DNA of 64,000 bases from Ardenticatenaceae bacterium (lineage in GTDB: Bacteria; Chloroflexota; Anaerolineae; Promineifilales; Promineifilaceae): contig JACKBV010000007.1 in the NCBI GenBank assembly GCA_020634315.1, positions 1 to 64,000 of the forward strand. The letters run 5' to 3'. Shown in pieces: positions 1-8,710 of this stretch (positions are counted from its first letter, which is position 1; each line of letters opens with the position of its first letter). Under the pieces are notes generated by a model. The model saw only the letters and a list, made by a program, of their open reading frames with translations. It made no database searches and was not told the origin of the DNA. The translations under genes were made by a program, and so were the position numbers.

Positions 1-14
1 CTGCATAGAATTTG

Positions 15-58
15 TTTCGTTAGCGAAATATTCTGCAACGAAATATTCTTAAACGAAA
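15..58 (+). promoter_or_regulatory. Probable MarR operator with phased CGAAA repeats
   Basis: An inverted repeat TTTCG-TTAG-CGAAA lies at 15-28. CGAAATATTCT occurs at 24-34 and again at 39-49, and a third CGAAA starts at 54. The CGAAA starts (24, 39, 54) are exactly 15 bases apart. The array ends just before the MarR-family gene, so autoregulation of the MarR-ABC operon is the simplest reading. The binding assignment is inferred. Confidence 0.55.
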
Positions 59-66
59 GATTGACC

Positions 67-534
67 ATGCAAGATGAAGATGATTTTTTAATTGCCGATG
101 AACCCCTGCCAGACCAGGTATTTCACCAATTCCTGGCTTTGTTGCGGCAGCGCCGCCAATACGCTCGCCAGATCGAAAGCGAACGAGGCATTAAGCCGCG
201 CGATTTTTCTGTGCTGCGCTACCTGTGGGAAGCTGGCCCGGCGACAGTGAGCCAGATACAAGCCTTTTTGCACAACAGTGCCAGCACGGCATCCACGCTC
301 ATTGCACAGCTAGAGGAAGCTGGCTACGTCAGCCGCAGCCGCTCCAGCGAAGATAACCGGGTGGTGATTGTCAGCCTGACCGCTGCCGGGCAAGAGATAG
401 CCGAGCAAGCGCCATTTGGCGGGCTGCCACTGCTGCGGCGACGGCTGAGCCATTTACCGGAAGCACGCCTGCGCGAAATCGGCAGCGTGTTAGCGGAGCT
501 GATGCAGTTGATGGAGGCTCAGGAAAGCGAATGA
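67..534 (+). CDS. MarR-family winged-helix transcriptional regulator
   Basis: A protein of about 155 residues with the MarR layout: an N-terminal helical dimerisation segment, a winged helix-turn-helix in the middle (PATVSQIQAFLHNSASTAST, then IAQLEEAGYVSRSRSSEDNR with the wing RVVIVSLTAAG), and a C-terminal helix. Such proteins repress their own operon and release DNA on binding small ligands or oxidants. ATG 67 is preferred over the in-frame TTG at 61; neither has a strong ribosome site. The stop codon overlaps the ATG of the downstream exporter gene in an ATGA, so the two are translationally coupled. The control target is almost certainly this exporter. Confidence 0.85.
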   Translation: MQDEDDFLIADEPLPDQVFHQFLALLRQRRQYARQIESERGIKPRDFSVLRYLWEAGPATVSQIQAFLHNSASTASTLIAQLEEAGYVSRSRSSEDNRVVIVSLTAAGQEIAEQAPFGGLPLLRRRLSHLPEARLREIGSVLAELMQLMEAQESE

Positions 535-2315
535 AAGCGTTAAAACGGATTTTGCCTTTTATACGGCCGTATACCTGGGTCGCCTTTTTCATGTTCATCA
601 CCAGCGTTCTGCCCGTGATCATGGAGCTAATTGTGCCCCGCGCTCTGCGCACCGTCATTGACCAGGGCATCATCCCCGGTGACATGACCATCATCTGGCG
701 CGGCTCAGCAATCATGCTGACAACCGCTCTGATCGGGGCGGTGGCGACGTTAGGGCAAGGTTACTGCCGTGCCCAGCTTTCGCAAGGGCTGGCCTACGAT
801 TTACGCAACAAATTGTTCGCGCACATCCAAACCTTCTCCTTTGCCAATCTCGATCAGATGCAAACGGGGCAGTTGATGACGCGACTTTCCAGCGATGTGG
901 ACATGGTGCGCATGTTCTTTAGCGCCGGGTTGTCGCTGCTGCTGCGTGCACTGTTCATGATCAGCGGCAGCATCGTGCTGATGGCCCTCATTGACTGGCA
1001 GTTAACGTTGGTGATGGCGGTGCTGCTGCCTTTGGCTGGTGTGGTTATCGCCACCGTGATGCGTCTGGCGCAGCCATTGTTTGTTGTCGTACAGCAAAAA
1101 TTGGGCGCACTCAACACCATCGTCCAGGAGAATCTGGCCGGGGTGCAGGTGGTGAAGGCCTTTGTGCGCGAACGGTACGAAATCGGCCGTTTTCAACAGT
1201 ACAACGATGATTACATGGCGCAAAACATTACCGTCGGCCGCCTGATGGCGGTGGCGCTGCCCGCGCTAACCATTTTGACCAACCTGGGCATTGTGGCCGT
1301 TATCTGGTTTGGCGGTCACGACGCCATTAACGGCCGTCTTTCCGTCGGCGAGTTGATTGCCTTTAACAATTACTTGATGATTGGCATGGCGCCGTTGATG
1401 CTGCTGGGCAATATGCTGACGATGGTGTCGCGGGCAGATGCTTCGGCAGGACGATTGTGGGAGGTATTGGATACGGAGCCGGCCGTGAAAACGGCCGTTT
1501 CTGCACACACCAGCCCCACATTACGCGGCGAAGTCGTTTTCAACCAGGTTTCTTTCCACTACAACGGGGGGAAGAAGGCGCTACAGGACGAGCCTTCTGG
1601 CAACGGCCGTTCCGGCGGCGCAGATGTTCTCGACGGCGTCAGCTTCACAGCAGAGCCAGGGCAGCGCGTGGCCTTGTTAGGCGCAACCGGCTCTGGCAAA
1701 AGCAGCCTGGTGAATCTCATCCCCCGCTTTTACGATACCAATGAAGGGCACATTAGCATCGACGGCACAGACGTGCGCGATTGGGAACCAGAGGCGCTGC
1801 GCAAACACATTGGCGTCGTTTTGCAGCAGTCCACCTTGTTTAGCGGCACAGTGCGCGAAAATATCGCCTACGGCCGTCCTGATGCCAGCCTTGACGAAGT
1901 GATCGCAGCTGCCAAAGCAGCGCAGGCACACGACTTCATCAGTGCCCTGCCGGAAGGGTACGACAGTTGGGTGGAAGAGCGCGGCGCGAATTTCTCTGGC
2001 GGGCAAAAGCAGCGCATCGCCATCGCCCGCGCCCTCCTCGTTCAACCGGGCATCCTCATCCTCGACGACAGCACCAGCGCCGTTGACATGGAAACCGAGG
2101 CCAAAATCAAAGCGGCCTTAGACGACCTCATGAGCCACACGACCACCTTCATCGTGGCTCAACGCATTAACAGCGTGCTCAACGCCGACAAAATCCTGGT
2201 GCTGGATCGCGGCCATATCACCGCCCAGGGCACACACCAGGAACTGCTGGCGAGCAGCCCGATTTATCAGGAAATCTATCATTCGCAGTTAGGAAACGGA
2301 GGCGGTGAACGGTAA
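531..2315 (+). CDS. ABC exporter half-transporter, degenerate-site subunit
   Basis: 594 residues: an N-terminal six-helix type IV ABC exporter membrane domain (about 1-320) and a C-terminal ATPase. Walker A is GATGSGKSS (from about residue 384) and the signature FSGGQ is canonical. The Walker B catalytic Glu is Asp (LILDDSTSAVD, D513), and the H-loop His is Gln (VAQR, Q544). Such losses mark the non-hydrolysing subunit of heterodimeric multidrug exporters of the BmrCD/LmrCD/TM287-288 type. It overlaps the marR stop codon and precedes its partner subunit. An insertion of about 20 residues before Walker A (near 1600) contains a copy of the dispersed palindrome. The substrate is unknown; drugs or lipids are likely. 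Confidence 0.9.
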   Translation: MKALKRILPFIRPYTWVAFFMFITSVLPVIMELIVPRALRTVIDQGIIPGDMTIIWRGSAIMLTTALIGAVATLGQGYCRAQLSQGLAYDLRNKLFAHIQTFSFANLDQMQTGQLMTRLSSDVDMVRMFFSAGLSLLLRALFMISGSIVLMALIDWQLTLVMAVLLPLAGVVIATVMRLAQPLFVVVQQKLGALNTIVQENLAGVQVVKAFVRERYEIGRFQQYNDDYMAQNITVGRLMAVALPALTILTNLGIVAVIWFGGHDAINGRLSVGELIAFNNYLMIGMAPLMLLGNMLTMVSRADASAGRLWEVLDTEPAVKTAVSAHTSPTLRGEVVFNQVSFHYNGGKKALQDEPSGNGRSGGADVLDGVSFTAEPGQRVALLGATGSGKSSLVNLIPRFYDTNEGHISIDGTDVRDWEPEALRKHIGVVLQQSTLFSGTVRENIAYGRPDASLDEVIAAAKAAQAHDFISALPEGYDSWVEERGANFSGGQKQRIAIARALLVQPGILILDDSTSAVDMETEAKIKAALDDLMSHTTTFIVAQRINSVLNADKILVLDRGHITAQGTHQELLASSPIYQEIYHSQLGNGGGER

Positions 2316-2361
2316 TCGGTTATCGGTTATCAGTGACCCGTTCACCGCCTATAAAAAAGAC

Positions 2362-4218
2362 ATGACGCAACAAAACACTCCTCCCCCTCGTGTACGGCTC
2401 GGTTATGGCGGCGGGATGCGCCTGACCGGCGAAAGTGCACGCAATACGCGACAAACGGTTAAGCGGCTGTTGTCTTATGCACGGCCGTATACATCCCAAT
2501 TAATCGTCGTTGCCCTGCTGGTCATTGTCAGCACGGCCGCTGGCCTGGCCGGGCCGATATTGCTCGGCCGCACCATTGACCAGTTCGTCATCCCCAAAGA
2601 TTTAAGCGGATTGGGGCGCATGGCGCTGACGATGTTGGGCGTGTATCTGTTGGGTGGCTCGGCATCCATTGTGCATGGCATTTTAATGGTCGGCGTGGGG
2701 CAGCGATTGGTTGCCGATGTACGCGCCGAACTCTTCAACCATTTGCAATGGCTGTCGATGGCTTACCATGACCAACACAAGGTCGGCGATTTGATGAGCC
2801 GCGTGACCAACGACACGGAAGCCATTAACAGCATTCTGTCGAATGGCCTGATTGAATTCACGACCAATGTGCTGCTGCTCGGCGGCATCATGGTTTCGAT
2901 GTTTTTGCTGAATTGGCCGCTGGCGATTGGCACGTTGATTTTGCTGCCGTTGATGCTGTACATCACCTCACAAGTAACGCGCCGCAGCCGGATTGCTTTT
3001 CGCCAGGTGCAGCGCAACTTGGGGACAATGAACGCGGTGATGGAAGAAAATATCGCCGGGATTCGTGTGGTGCAGGCGTTTGCCCGCGCCCGCGACACGC
3101 AGGCACAGTTTGAGGCAGCCAACGCCGCCAATCGCAAATCTGGCACGACGGCGGACATTATCACGGCGGCGTTGGGGCCGATGTTTACGACGATGAGCAC
3201 GATCACGATTGCGGCAACGGCGCTGCTGGGTGGTTGGCTGGCGCTGCGTGATGTGGTCACGGTGGGGGTGATCGCCACGTTTGTGGTGTACATCATGAAT
3301 TTTTTCCGTCCCATGCGTGGCATTGCCATGCTCTACAATAGTTTGCAGGCGGCACTGGCGGGGGCGGAACGCATTTTCGAGGTGCTGGATGAGGAAACGG
3401 CCGTTCCCGATGCCCCCAATGCGCAGCCAGTCACCATCCAGGGGTTGGTCGAATTCGCCGATGTCACCTTCAGCTACAAGCCAGGGAAAGCGGTGCTGAC
3501 CGATGTCAGCCTGACGGCACATCCCGGCGAGACGGTAGCCCTGGTAGGGCCGACCGGCGCAGGCAAAACGACAATCATCAATTTGCTCAGCCGTTTTTAT
3601 GATGTGGATGCAGGCACGATTGCCATTGATGGCCGTGACATTCGCACCGTGCAGCAAGCATCGATCCGCGAGCAGTTGGGCATCGTGCTGCAAGACACAT
3701 TCCTGTTTTCGGACACGGTGATGGAGAATATCCGTTACGGCCGTCTCCAGGCCAGCGATGACGAGGTGATTGCCGCCGCCAGGCTGGCAAATGCCGATTG
3801 GTTCATTCGCCGACTGCCGCAGGGCTACCAAACGAAGGTGTCGGAGCAGGGACATAATTTTAGTCAGGGGCAGCGGCAGTTGTTGGCGATTGCTCGCGCC
3901 ATCCTGGCCGATCCGCGCATTCTCATTTTGGATGAGGCGACGAGCAGCGTGGATACGCGCACGGAGATGCAAATTCAGGAGGCGCTGCTGCGGCTGATGG
4001 AGGGGCGCACGGCGTTTGTCATTGCCCACCGGCTGAGTACGATTCGGCAGGCGGATCAGGTGTTGGTGATTGATAACGGCCGTATCATTGAGCGCGGCAC
4101 ACACGAATCGCTGCTGGCACAGCAAGGCTTTTACTATAACTTGTACATGAGCCAATTCAAGATAGGGGCGGGGACACACGAAGAAGGTGTCAGGGAAGAC
4201 CCAACCTTGCAAATCTGA
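2362..4218 (+). CDS. ABC exporter half-transporter, catalytic subunit
   Basis: A membrane domain followed by an ATPase with Walker A GPTGAGKTT, Walker B LILDEATSSVD with the catalytic Glu present, and H-loop IAHR. Its signature is FSQGQ rather than LSGGQ. This complements the partner encoded upstream: together they make one intact and one degenerate ATP site, the arrangement of heterodimeric exporters. The reading frame extends back to a GTG at 2305, but the extra 19 codons (including a repeated ATCGGTT stretch) look untranslated and the GTG sits too close to GGAGG. ATG 2362 is therefore preferred, though it too lacks a clear ribosome site. It is in the same operon as marR and the first subunit. 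Confidence 0.88.
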   Translation: MTQQNTPPPRVRLGYGGGMRLTGESARNTRQTVKRLLSYARPYTSQLIVVALLVIVSTAAGLAGPILLGRTIDQFVIPKDLSGLGRMALTMLGVYLLGGSASIVHGILMVGVGQRLVADVRAELFNHLQWLSMAYHDQHKVGDLMSRVTNDTEAINSILSNGLIEFTTNVLLLGGIMVSMFLLNWPLAIGTLILLPLMLYITSQVTRRSRIAFRQVQRNLGTMNAVMEENIAGIRVVQAFARARDTQAQFEAANAANRKSGTTADIITAALGPMFTTMSTITIAATALLGGWLALRDVVTVGVIATFVVYIMNFFRPMRGIAMLYNSLQAALAGAERIFEVLDEETAVPDAPNAQPVTIQGLVEFADVTFSYKPGKAVLTDVSLTAHPGETVALVGPTGAGKTTIINLLSRFYDVDAGTIAIDGRDIRTVQQASIREQLGIVLQDTFLFSDTVMENIRYGRLQASDDEVIAAARLANADWFIRRLPQGYQTKVSEQGHNFSQGQRQLLAIARAILADPRILILDEATSSVDTRTEMQIQEALLRLMEGRTAFVIAHRLSTIRQADQVLVIDNGRIIERGTHESLLAQQGFYYNLYMSQFKIGAGTHEEGVREDPTLQI

Positions 4219-4322
4219 AGCAACGACAGCCAAGAGAAGGTCTTCAAGATGAGCGACGATAGTTAGCATTTGCCATCGCACCATATTGCACACACGAGTA
4301 AAATTTGCCGGTGGAGGTTTTG

Positions 4323-4943
4323 ATGGGCAAGTTAATCACGATTGTGGGCAATTCAGGTGTAGGCAAAACGACGTTGACGCGGGCATTGTGCCAACAGGCG
4401 GGCTATGTGACGGGGATTGAGGAACCGGCGGAACGGCCGTTTCAATACCAGTTCGCCCGTGATTTACACCGCTACGCGCTAGCCAACCAAATCGACTTTT
4501 TGCTATTTCGCGCCAACCAGGAACGCGAACTACGCCAGTTTGAGGAAACGGCCGTACAGGATGGCGGGCTTGACCAGGATTTCTACATCTTCACCCGGCA
4601 CTTCCACGAGCGGGCATATTTATCCACGGCCGAATTCGCCCTTTGCCAGCAGCTGCACACCACACTGCGCCAACTGCTGCCACCACCAGACCTGATCATC
4701 TGGCTGCAAGCCCCCTTAGACACCATTGCCACGCGCTACCGGCAGCGGGGTCGCCCTCTGGAAATCACGCAGTTGGGCGATTTGGCACAGCTTGAACAGC
4801 TCATGATGTCCTGGCTCCCCCAGGAAACGGCAATCCCCATTTTGCAAATTGACGCACGCCACGCCGATTATCTGGCTCGCGCACAGCTTGAGGCATTGCA
4901 GCAGCAAATTGAGCACATGATAACGGCCGTTCCCACGCACTGA
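4323..4943 (+). CDS. Deoxynucleoside kinase family protein
   Basis: About 206 residues. A P-loop near the N terminus (GNSGVGKTT) is followed by FQYQFARDLHRYALANQ, a DQDFYIFTRHFHER segment matching the catalytic region of the dNK/dGK family, LIIWLQAPLDTIATRY, and an Arg-rich lid (RYRQRGRPLE). These enzymes phosphorylate deoxynucleosides for salvage. ATG 4323 is chosen because GGAGG lies five bases upstream (4313-4317); the frame is open back to a TTG at 4305. It stands 104 bases after the ABC gene, so it may have its own promoter. Substrate preference (dA/dG versus dC/dT) cannot be read from the sequence. Confidence 0.8.
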   Translation: MGKLITIVGNSGVGKTTLTRALCQQAGYVTGIEEPAERPFQYQFARDLHRYALANQIDFLLFRANQERELRQFEETAVQDGGLDQDFYIFTRHFHERAYLSTAEFALCQQLHTTLRQLLPPPDLIIWLQAPLDTIATRYRQRGRPLEITQLGDLAQLEQLMMSWLPQETAIPILQIDARHADYLARAQLEALQQQIEHMITAVPTH

Positions 4944-5000
4944 CCGCAACCCATTTCCGCAATGGCAAATGAGTCTTTTCGTCACACAAACCACAACCCG

Positions 5001-5006
5001 TATAAT
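5001..5006 (+). promoter_or_regulatory. Predicted -10 box (TATAAT) for the M23-like gene
   Basis: A perfect TATAAT ends eight bases before the GTG at 5015, so transcription would start at or within two bases of that codon. The -35 region (TTCGTC, 4978-4983, 17-base spacing) is weak. This would make a leaderless mRNA if GTG 5015 is the start, or a very short leader if ATG 5027 is used. Confidence 0.4.
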
Positions 5007-5014
5007 CACAACCC

Positions 5015-5794
5015 GTGACCAAACTAATGAAACTGGCAGCCTGGCTGCGCAATCCGCAATACCGTATTCTCAAAGTGGGCACACTCGGCCTGCTAACATT
5101 GGCTTTCCTCTATCTGGCTTATCGCGCCGCCTCTTACTGGCGTTATCTGAACGACCCAAACAGCCAATCTTTTGTGCAGTGGGCGACCGGCGACGCCGCC
5201 GAACGCGAAAGCCTGGTGACTGTGCAGCGCGATGCCTGCCCCGGCGCACCTTTTATTTTGCCAGCCGACGGATTTATTGGCCTTTTGTATGAGGATCCGC
5301 GCGGCCCGTATTCGCTGCTCAATCCACACCAGGGAATTGATATTTTTAGCAATAGTGAGCCGGGCGTAACGGCCGTTTACGCAGCCTATGATGGCTATGT
5401 GACCCGCGAAGAAAGCTGGCGCAGTTCGCTGATTATGCGCGTGCCGGAAGACCCGCTGCACCCGGAAAACAGCATCTGGCTTTATTACACGCACATGGCC
5501 GACCGCGCAGGCAACGATTTCATTGAAGAAGCATTTCCGCCAGGGACAAAGGAGATGTTTGTGCCACAAGGCACGTTATTGGGCTACACGGGGGATTACA
5601 ACGGCACATCGCCGCGTGATGTGTGGGTTCATTTGCACTTTTCTATCGTTAAGGATGATGGAAACGGCCGTTACACCAACGAACTCGAATTCACGAACAC
5701 GCTTGACCCGTCCCCATACCTGGGAATGGCCCTGAATTATAACTGCGAGTCTGCTGCCGCTGGCTGCACCCCCAACCCGCTTTGCGATTCGTAA
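5015..5794 (+). CDS. Membrane-anchored M23 (LytM-like) metallopeptidase-fold protein
   Basis: 259 residues with one N-terminal membrane segment (about 20-37, VGTLGLLTLAFLYLAYRAA) and an extracytoplasmic domain. HQGIDIF supplies the HxxxD-type zinc ligands and VHLHFSI the HxH pair of M23 peptidases; YTHMAD resembles the conserved YxH motif. M23 enzymes cut peptidoglycan cross-bridges or act as scaffolds. The spacing between motifs suggests an intact site, but activity is not assured. The alternative start is ATG 5027. A TATAAT just upstream suggests a near-leaderless transcript. It faces the convergent response regulator gene that ends at 5800. Confidence 0.75.
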   Translation: MTKLMKLAAWLRNPQYRILKVGTLGLLTLAFLYLAYRAASYWRYLNDPNSQSFVQWATGDAAERESLVTVQRDACPGAPFILPADGFIGLLYEDPRGPYSLLNPHQGIDIFSNSEPGVTAVYAAYDGYVTREESWRSSLIMRVPEDPLHPENSIWLYYTHMADRAGNDFIEEAFPPGTKEMFVPQGTLLGYTGDYNGTSPRDVWVHLHFSIVKDDGNGRYTNELEFTNTLDPSPYLGMALNYNCESAAAGCTPNPLCDS

Positions 5795-5799
5795 GGCCG

Positions 5800-6528
5800 T
5801 TAGCTCTTAAAGGCAAACGGCCGTGCACGCTGACACGACTCGACCAAATCATAGAAACGGCCGTGTCGCCGTGCCGTGTTAATCAACTCCCGTGACTTGC
5901 CGCGCTTCCCCGTTCCCCCCAACGATTCATAATCCACATTCAAGTCAAAACACAAGTCCAACAACTCTTCCTCATTAAAAAATTGGTCCAGTATTTCACG
6001 TAAATCACGCGGCGAAATATCCGTAGCAGCAGTCTGCCTCGCCTGCGCTTTGCGCTCGTTTGCCGCCACCCGAATTCGCTCCGCCGACCGCGCAATCGCC
6101 TTCGCCAACTTCTGCGGATCAAGGCGATCTTTCGCCAGATAATAATCCAGGCCATAATAATCACGCAGATCCAGCACCTCCGATGGCTCAATCGACTCAC
6201 CGCTAATGATCAAGCAGGCGACTTCTGGATACTCCACCTTAATATATTGCAGCACCTCAATGCCCCGCAGCACCTGGGACACATTCTCTCCCCGGCCAAC
6301 CTCAAAGCGCAAATCAATCATCGCCGCCGAAAAAGCCTCTTCCTCCTTACGTGCCTCTTCAAGCAGTTCATAAGCCCGCTCCGGGTCTGGTGCGGCAACC
6401 GGTTCGCATTTAACCAGTTGTACATATCGGCTTAGCAACTGCCGAAATTCAGCATTGTCCTCAATAATCAAAATTTTCGGAGGGCCGCCATGTTTTGTTG
6501 TGATTTCTTTTGAAAGATCTGGAAGCAC
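5800..6528 (-). CDS. Response regulator with C-terminal effector-associated (death-like) adaptor domain
   Basis: 242 residues. The receiver domain (about 17-150) has the acidic pair E23-D24, phosphoacceptor D72 (AAMIDLRFE), the Ser of LIISGES and the Lys of YYLAKD. After a short linker, residues about 175-235 read LREILDQFFNEEELLDLCFD, NVDYESLGGTGKRGKSRELI and GRFYDLVESCQRARP. That pattern (LCFDL-DY-L-G-GK-KARELV-R-GR-LV) is one I know from the effector-associated domains (EAD family, probably EAD7) that tether conflict-system effectors to NTPases. There is no DNA-binding domain, so the output is probably protein-protein. It is 27 bases downstream of the histidine kinase, in the same operon. 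The domain name rests on memory of the consensus and needs an HMM check. Confidence 0.72.
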   Translation of the reverse strand: MLPDLSKEITTKHGGPPKILIIEDNAEFRQLLSRYVQLVKCEPVAAPDPERAYELLEEARKEEEAFSAAMIDLRFEVGRGENVSQVLRGIEVLQYIKVEYPEVACLIISGESIEPSEVLDLRDYYGLDYYLAKDRLDPQKLAKAIARSAERIRVAANERKAQARQTAATDISPRDLREILDQFFNEEELLDLCFDLNVDYESLGGTGKRGKSRELINTARRHGRFYDLVESCQRARPFAFKS

Positions 6529-6555
6529 AATCTTTTTCCTTTTCTGCGAGCGAGT

Positions 6556-8580
6556 CTATGCGCCACGCTCCCCGTCCAAGACCACTTCTTGAACAGGCAA
6601 TAATACGCGAAATGTGGAACCTTTCAACCACTCGCTCTGCACATCAATATGACCACCTAATCCCTCAATGTAATCGCGTGCCCAGAAAAGACCAAATCCC
6701 AACCCAGACTCCGTTTTCGTAGTCCAGCGCATCTCAAAAATCTTTTCCAGGTTTTCCGGTTCGATACCTGTCCCATTATCTTCAATGTCAATGAGAATGG
6801 CGGGCGCAGCATATTGGCTAGAAATACGCAAATATTTGTCTTCGCCCCCCCTGGCATGAATCGCCTCCACCCCATTTTTGATGATAATGACGAACGTCTC
6901 GGTCAACATATCAGATGAAGTGGTGATTTGCGGCAAATCTGCTGCCAATTGCAATTCGACTTTGACGCCTTCAGTTGCGTGCTCAGGAATGACCTTGTTG
7001 CGTGCATTGACAAGGCAGGTATTGATGTCGGTTGACTTGACATTAATCGGGCGCCAGGGTTCGTGCAGTTGGTTCAAAATCTCGGCAATAATGTTCAGCC
7101 GTTCAATGACACGCGGTGTTGACTTGATGATTTCCTGGCGATCTGCCTCAGAAAATTGCTCGATGTACGGCAAAAGTTGGAGCTGACCGCGAATAAAGCC
7201 GATGTGATTACGGAACTGATGCACAGATTTGGAAGCGCTAAAAGCCATTGTACCGAAAATGGTCGCCGCCTCGCGCCGTTCCTCCGCCTTCTTATATGCC
7301 TGCTCCAGATCGTAAAACAGCTTTGCGTAAAAAATACCGGCCGCTGCCTGCTGCCCAAATGCTTGCAGCAGCTCTATTTCTTCTAGCTGAAAGCCAAGTG
7401 GATGCACGGTCGCGGCAAATAAATTGCCGACAATTTTTGGCTCGGCGTCGGCCGCGTCCTGCAAGAAAAAGGGAACGGCGATGACTTGTTTGATTTTCAA
7501 GGCTCGCTGCACAATGCCATCGACAATCGGCCGTGTCAGGGCGTTAATGGGGATAATCGGCGCAAATAAGGCAGACAGGTTATTGGCAACAACTGGCTCT
7601 CGCTGGCGCACCGCTTGCACGCCTAAATTGTCCATATGCTGCTCATCATATATATACACACGAGCAAATTCCGGGTCGAAAATATTGACATCGCGGCGCA
7701 GCACCTTCGACAATTGTCGCTGCCAATCGTCAATTTGCTCGATGGTCAACAACCCAGGATCAAAGTGAAAAGCGCGTACGGGCAGCGCCCCTTCTTCCTC
7801 TTCATAGGTGGCAACCATTGCCCCCACATAGCCCAACACTTTGACAACGCTTTCGGCAATTTGCTGCAACACTTCATCACGCTGCCGAATCCGTGTCTGG
7901 ATGTTGGTTGTTAACTGCCGCGCAACTTGCAGCGTCTGCGAACGCTGCCGCTCCAACTCAATGGCCGCTGCTGCGTGACGGCCGTAAGAGGTTAAAATCT
8001 GGATGTCCTGTGGCGTGATCTTGCTTGATTTGGCGGCAAACAAATTGCCCAAGACCTGCGGTTCACCGCCTCCCGGCGAATCGAGGAAAAAGGGCACAGC
8101 AACCACTTGTTCAATCTTCAACGCGGGCTGGATGAGTTTATTGACGGTTTCGCGGACTAATTTATTGTTGGGCAAAATGGGCACAAATAAATCAGATAAA
8201 TCATTGCGCACAATTTGCCGCTTTTTACGCACAGCTTGAAAGCTCAGATTATCGGCATAGGCTTCGTCGTTTACATTGACCTTGGCAAATTCGGGGTTAA
8301 AAATGTCCACTTCGCGACGAATGGTCTTGGAAATTTTTTCCTGCCAGCTGCGAATTTGGTCTCTCGTCATCAAAGCGGGGTCTACGTACAAGGCGTAAAC
8401 AGGCAGGGAGCCGTCTGCTTCCAAGATAGCCACCATAGACCCTACATACCCTAATGCCTGGACAATATCTTCTGCAATGCGTTGCAGTGTAAATCCTAGT
8501 CTCGTTCTGGAAATGTCCTGTGCTTCTATCATGCTTTCCTCGATGTACAGGCTTATCCCCAATTGTGTATCCTGCTTCAT
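6556..8580 (-). CDS. Double-GAF sensor histidine kinase
   Basis: 674 residues, no membrane segment. Two clearly duplicated GAF-type modules fill the first 420 residues; compare VQALGYVGSMVAILE with VKVLGYVGAMVATYE, and IEQVVAVPFFL with IKQVIAVPFFL. A dimerisation helix follows with the probable phosphoacceptor in SVHQFRNHIGFIRG (about residue 454). The ATPase domain has an N box (FVIIIKNGVEAI), a G1 box (DIEDNGTGI) and a G2 box (TKTESGLGFGLFWARD). It is cytoplasmic and likely senses a small ligand or redox state. It is co-transcribed with the EAD response regulator and divergent from the Ser/Thr kinase. A good promoter (TATAAT) lies 65 bases upstream. Confidence 0.88.
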   Translation of the reverse strand: MKQDTQLGISLYIEESMIEAQDISRTRLGFTLQRIAEDIVQALGYVGSMVAILEADGSLPVYALYVDPALMTRDQIRSWQEKISKTIRREVDIFNPEFAKVNVNDEAYADNLSFQAVRKKRQIVRNDLSDLFVPILPNNKLVRETVNKLIQPALKIEQVVAVPFFLDSPGGGEPQVLGNLFAAKSSKITPQDIQILTSYGRHAAAAIELERQRSQTLQVARQLTTNIQTRIRQRDEVLQQIAESVVKVLGYVGAMVATYEEEEGALPVRAFHFDPGLLTIEQIDDWQRQLSKVLRRDVNIFDPEFARVYIYDEQHMDNLGVQAVRQREPVVANNLSALFAPIIPINALTRPIVDGIVQRALKIKQVIAVPFFLQDAADAEPKIVGNLFAATVHPLGFQLEEIELLQAFGQQAAAGIFYAKLFYDLEQAYKKAEERREAATIFGTMAFSASKSVHQFRNHIGFIRGQLQLLPYIEQFSEADRQEIIKSTPRVIERLNIIAEILNQLHEPWRPINVKSTDINTCLVNARNKVIPEHATEGVKVELQLAADLPQITTSSDMLTETFVIIIKNGVEAIHARGGEDKYLRISSQYAAPAILIDIEDNGTGIEPENLEKIFEMRWTTKTESGLGFGLFWARDYIEGLGGHIDVQSEWLKGSTFRVLLPVQEVVLDGERGA

Positions 8581-8645
8581 ATTGGGAGTGCCCTGCCTCG
8601 GTATATCGGTATATGCGACTGTTTTCGCCTAACTGCTTTTCATGT

Positions 8646-8673
8646 ATTATAGCTGTCAAAGGCAAACCCTCAA
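8646..8673 (-). promoter_or_regulatory. Predicted promoter for the histidine kinase-response regulator operon
   Basis: Read on the minus strand: TTGAGG (8673-8668), a 16-base spacer, then a perfect TATAAT (8651-8646). It lies 65 bases upstream of the kinase start at 8580, leaving a conventional leader. The element also sits upstream of the divergent Ser/Thr kinase gene at 8711. Confidence 0.55.
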
Positions 8674-8710
8674 GAATGTTTGTCATAAGTTTTTACACGA
8701 AATTAACGTG

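Noticed and set aside
2968..4293. 441-codon open frame antisense to the second ABC subunit
   Set aside because: It is the mirror of a well-supported ATPase gene; its residue composition (His, Arg, Cys, Gln-rich) is that of a shadow frame.
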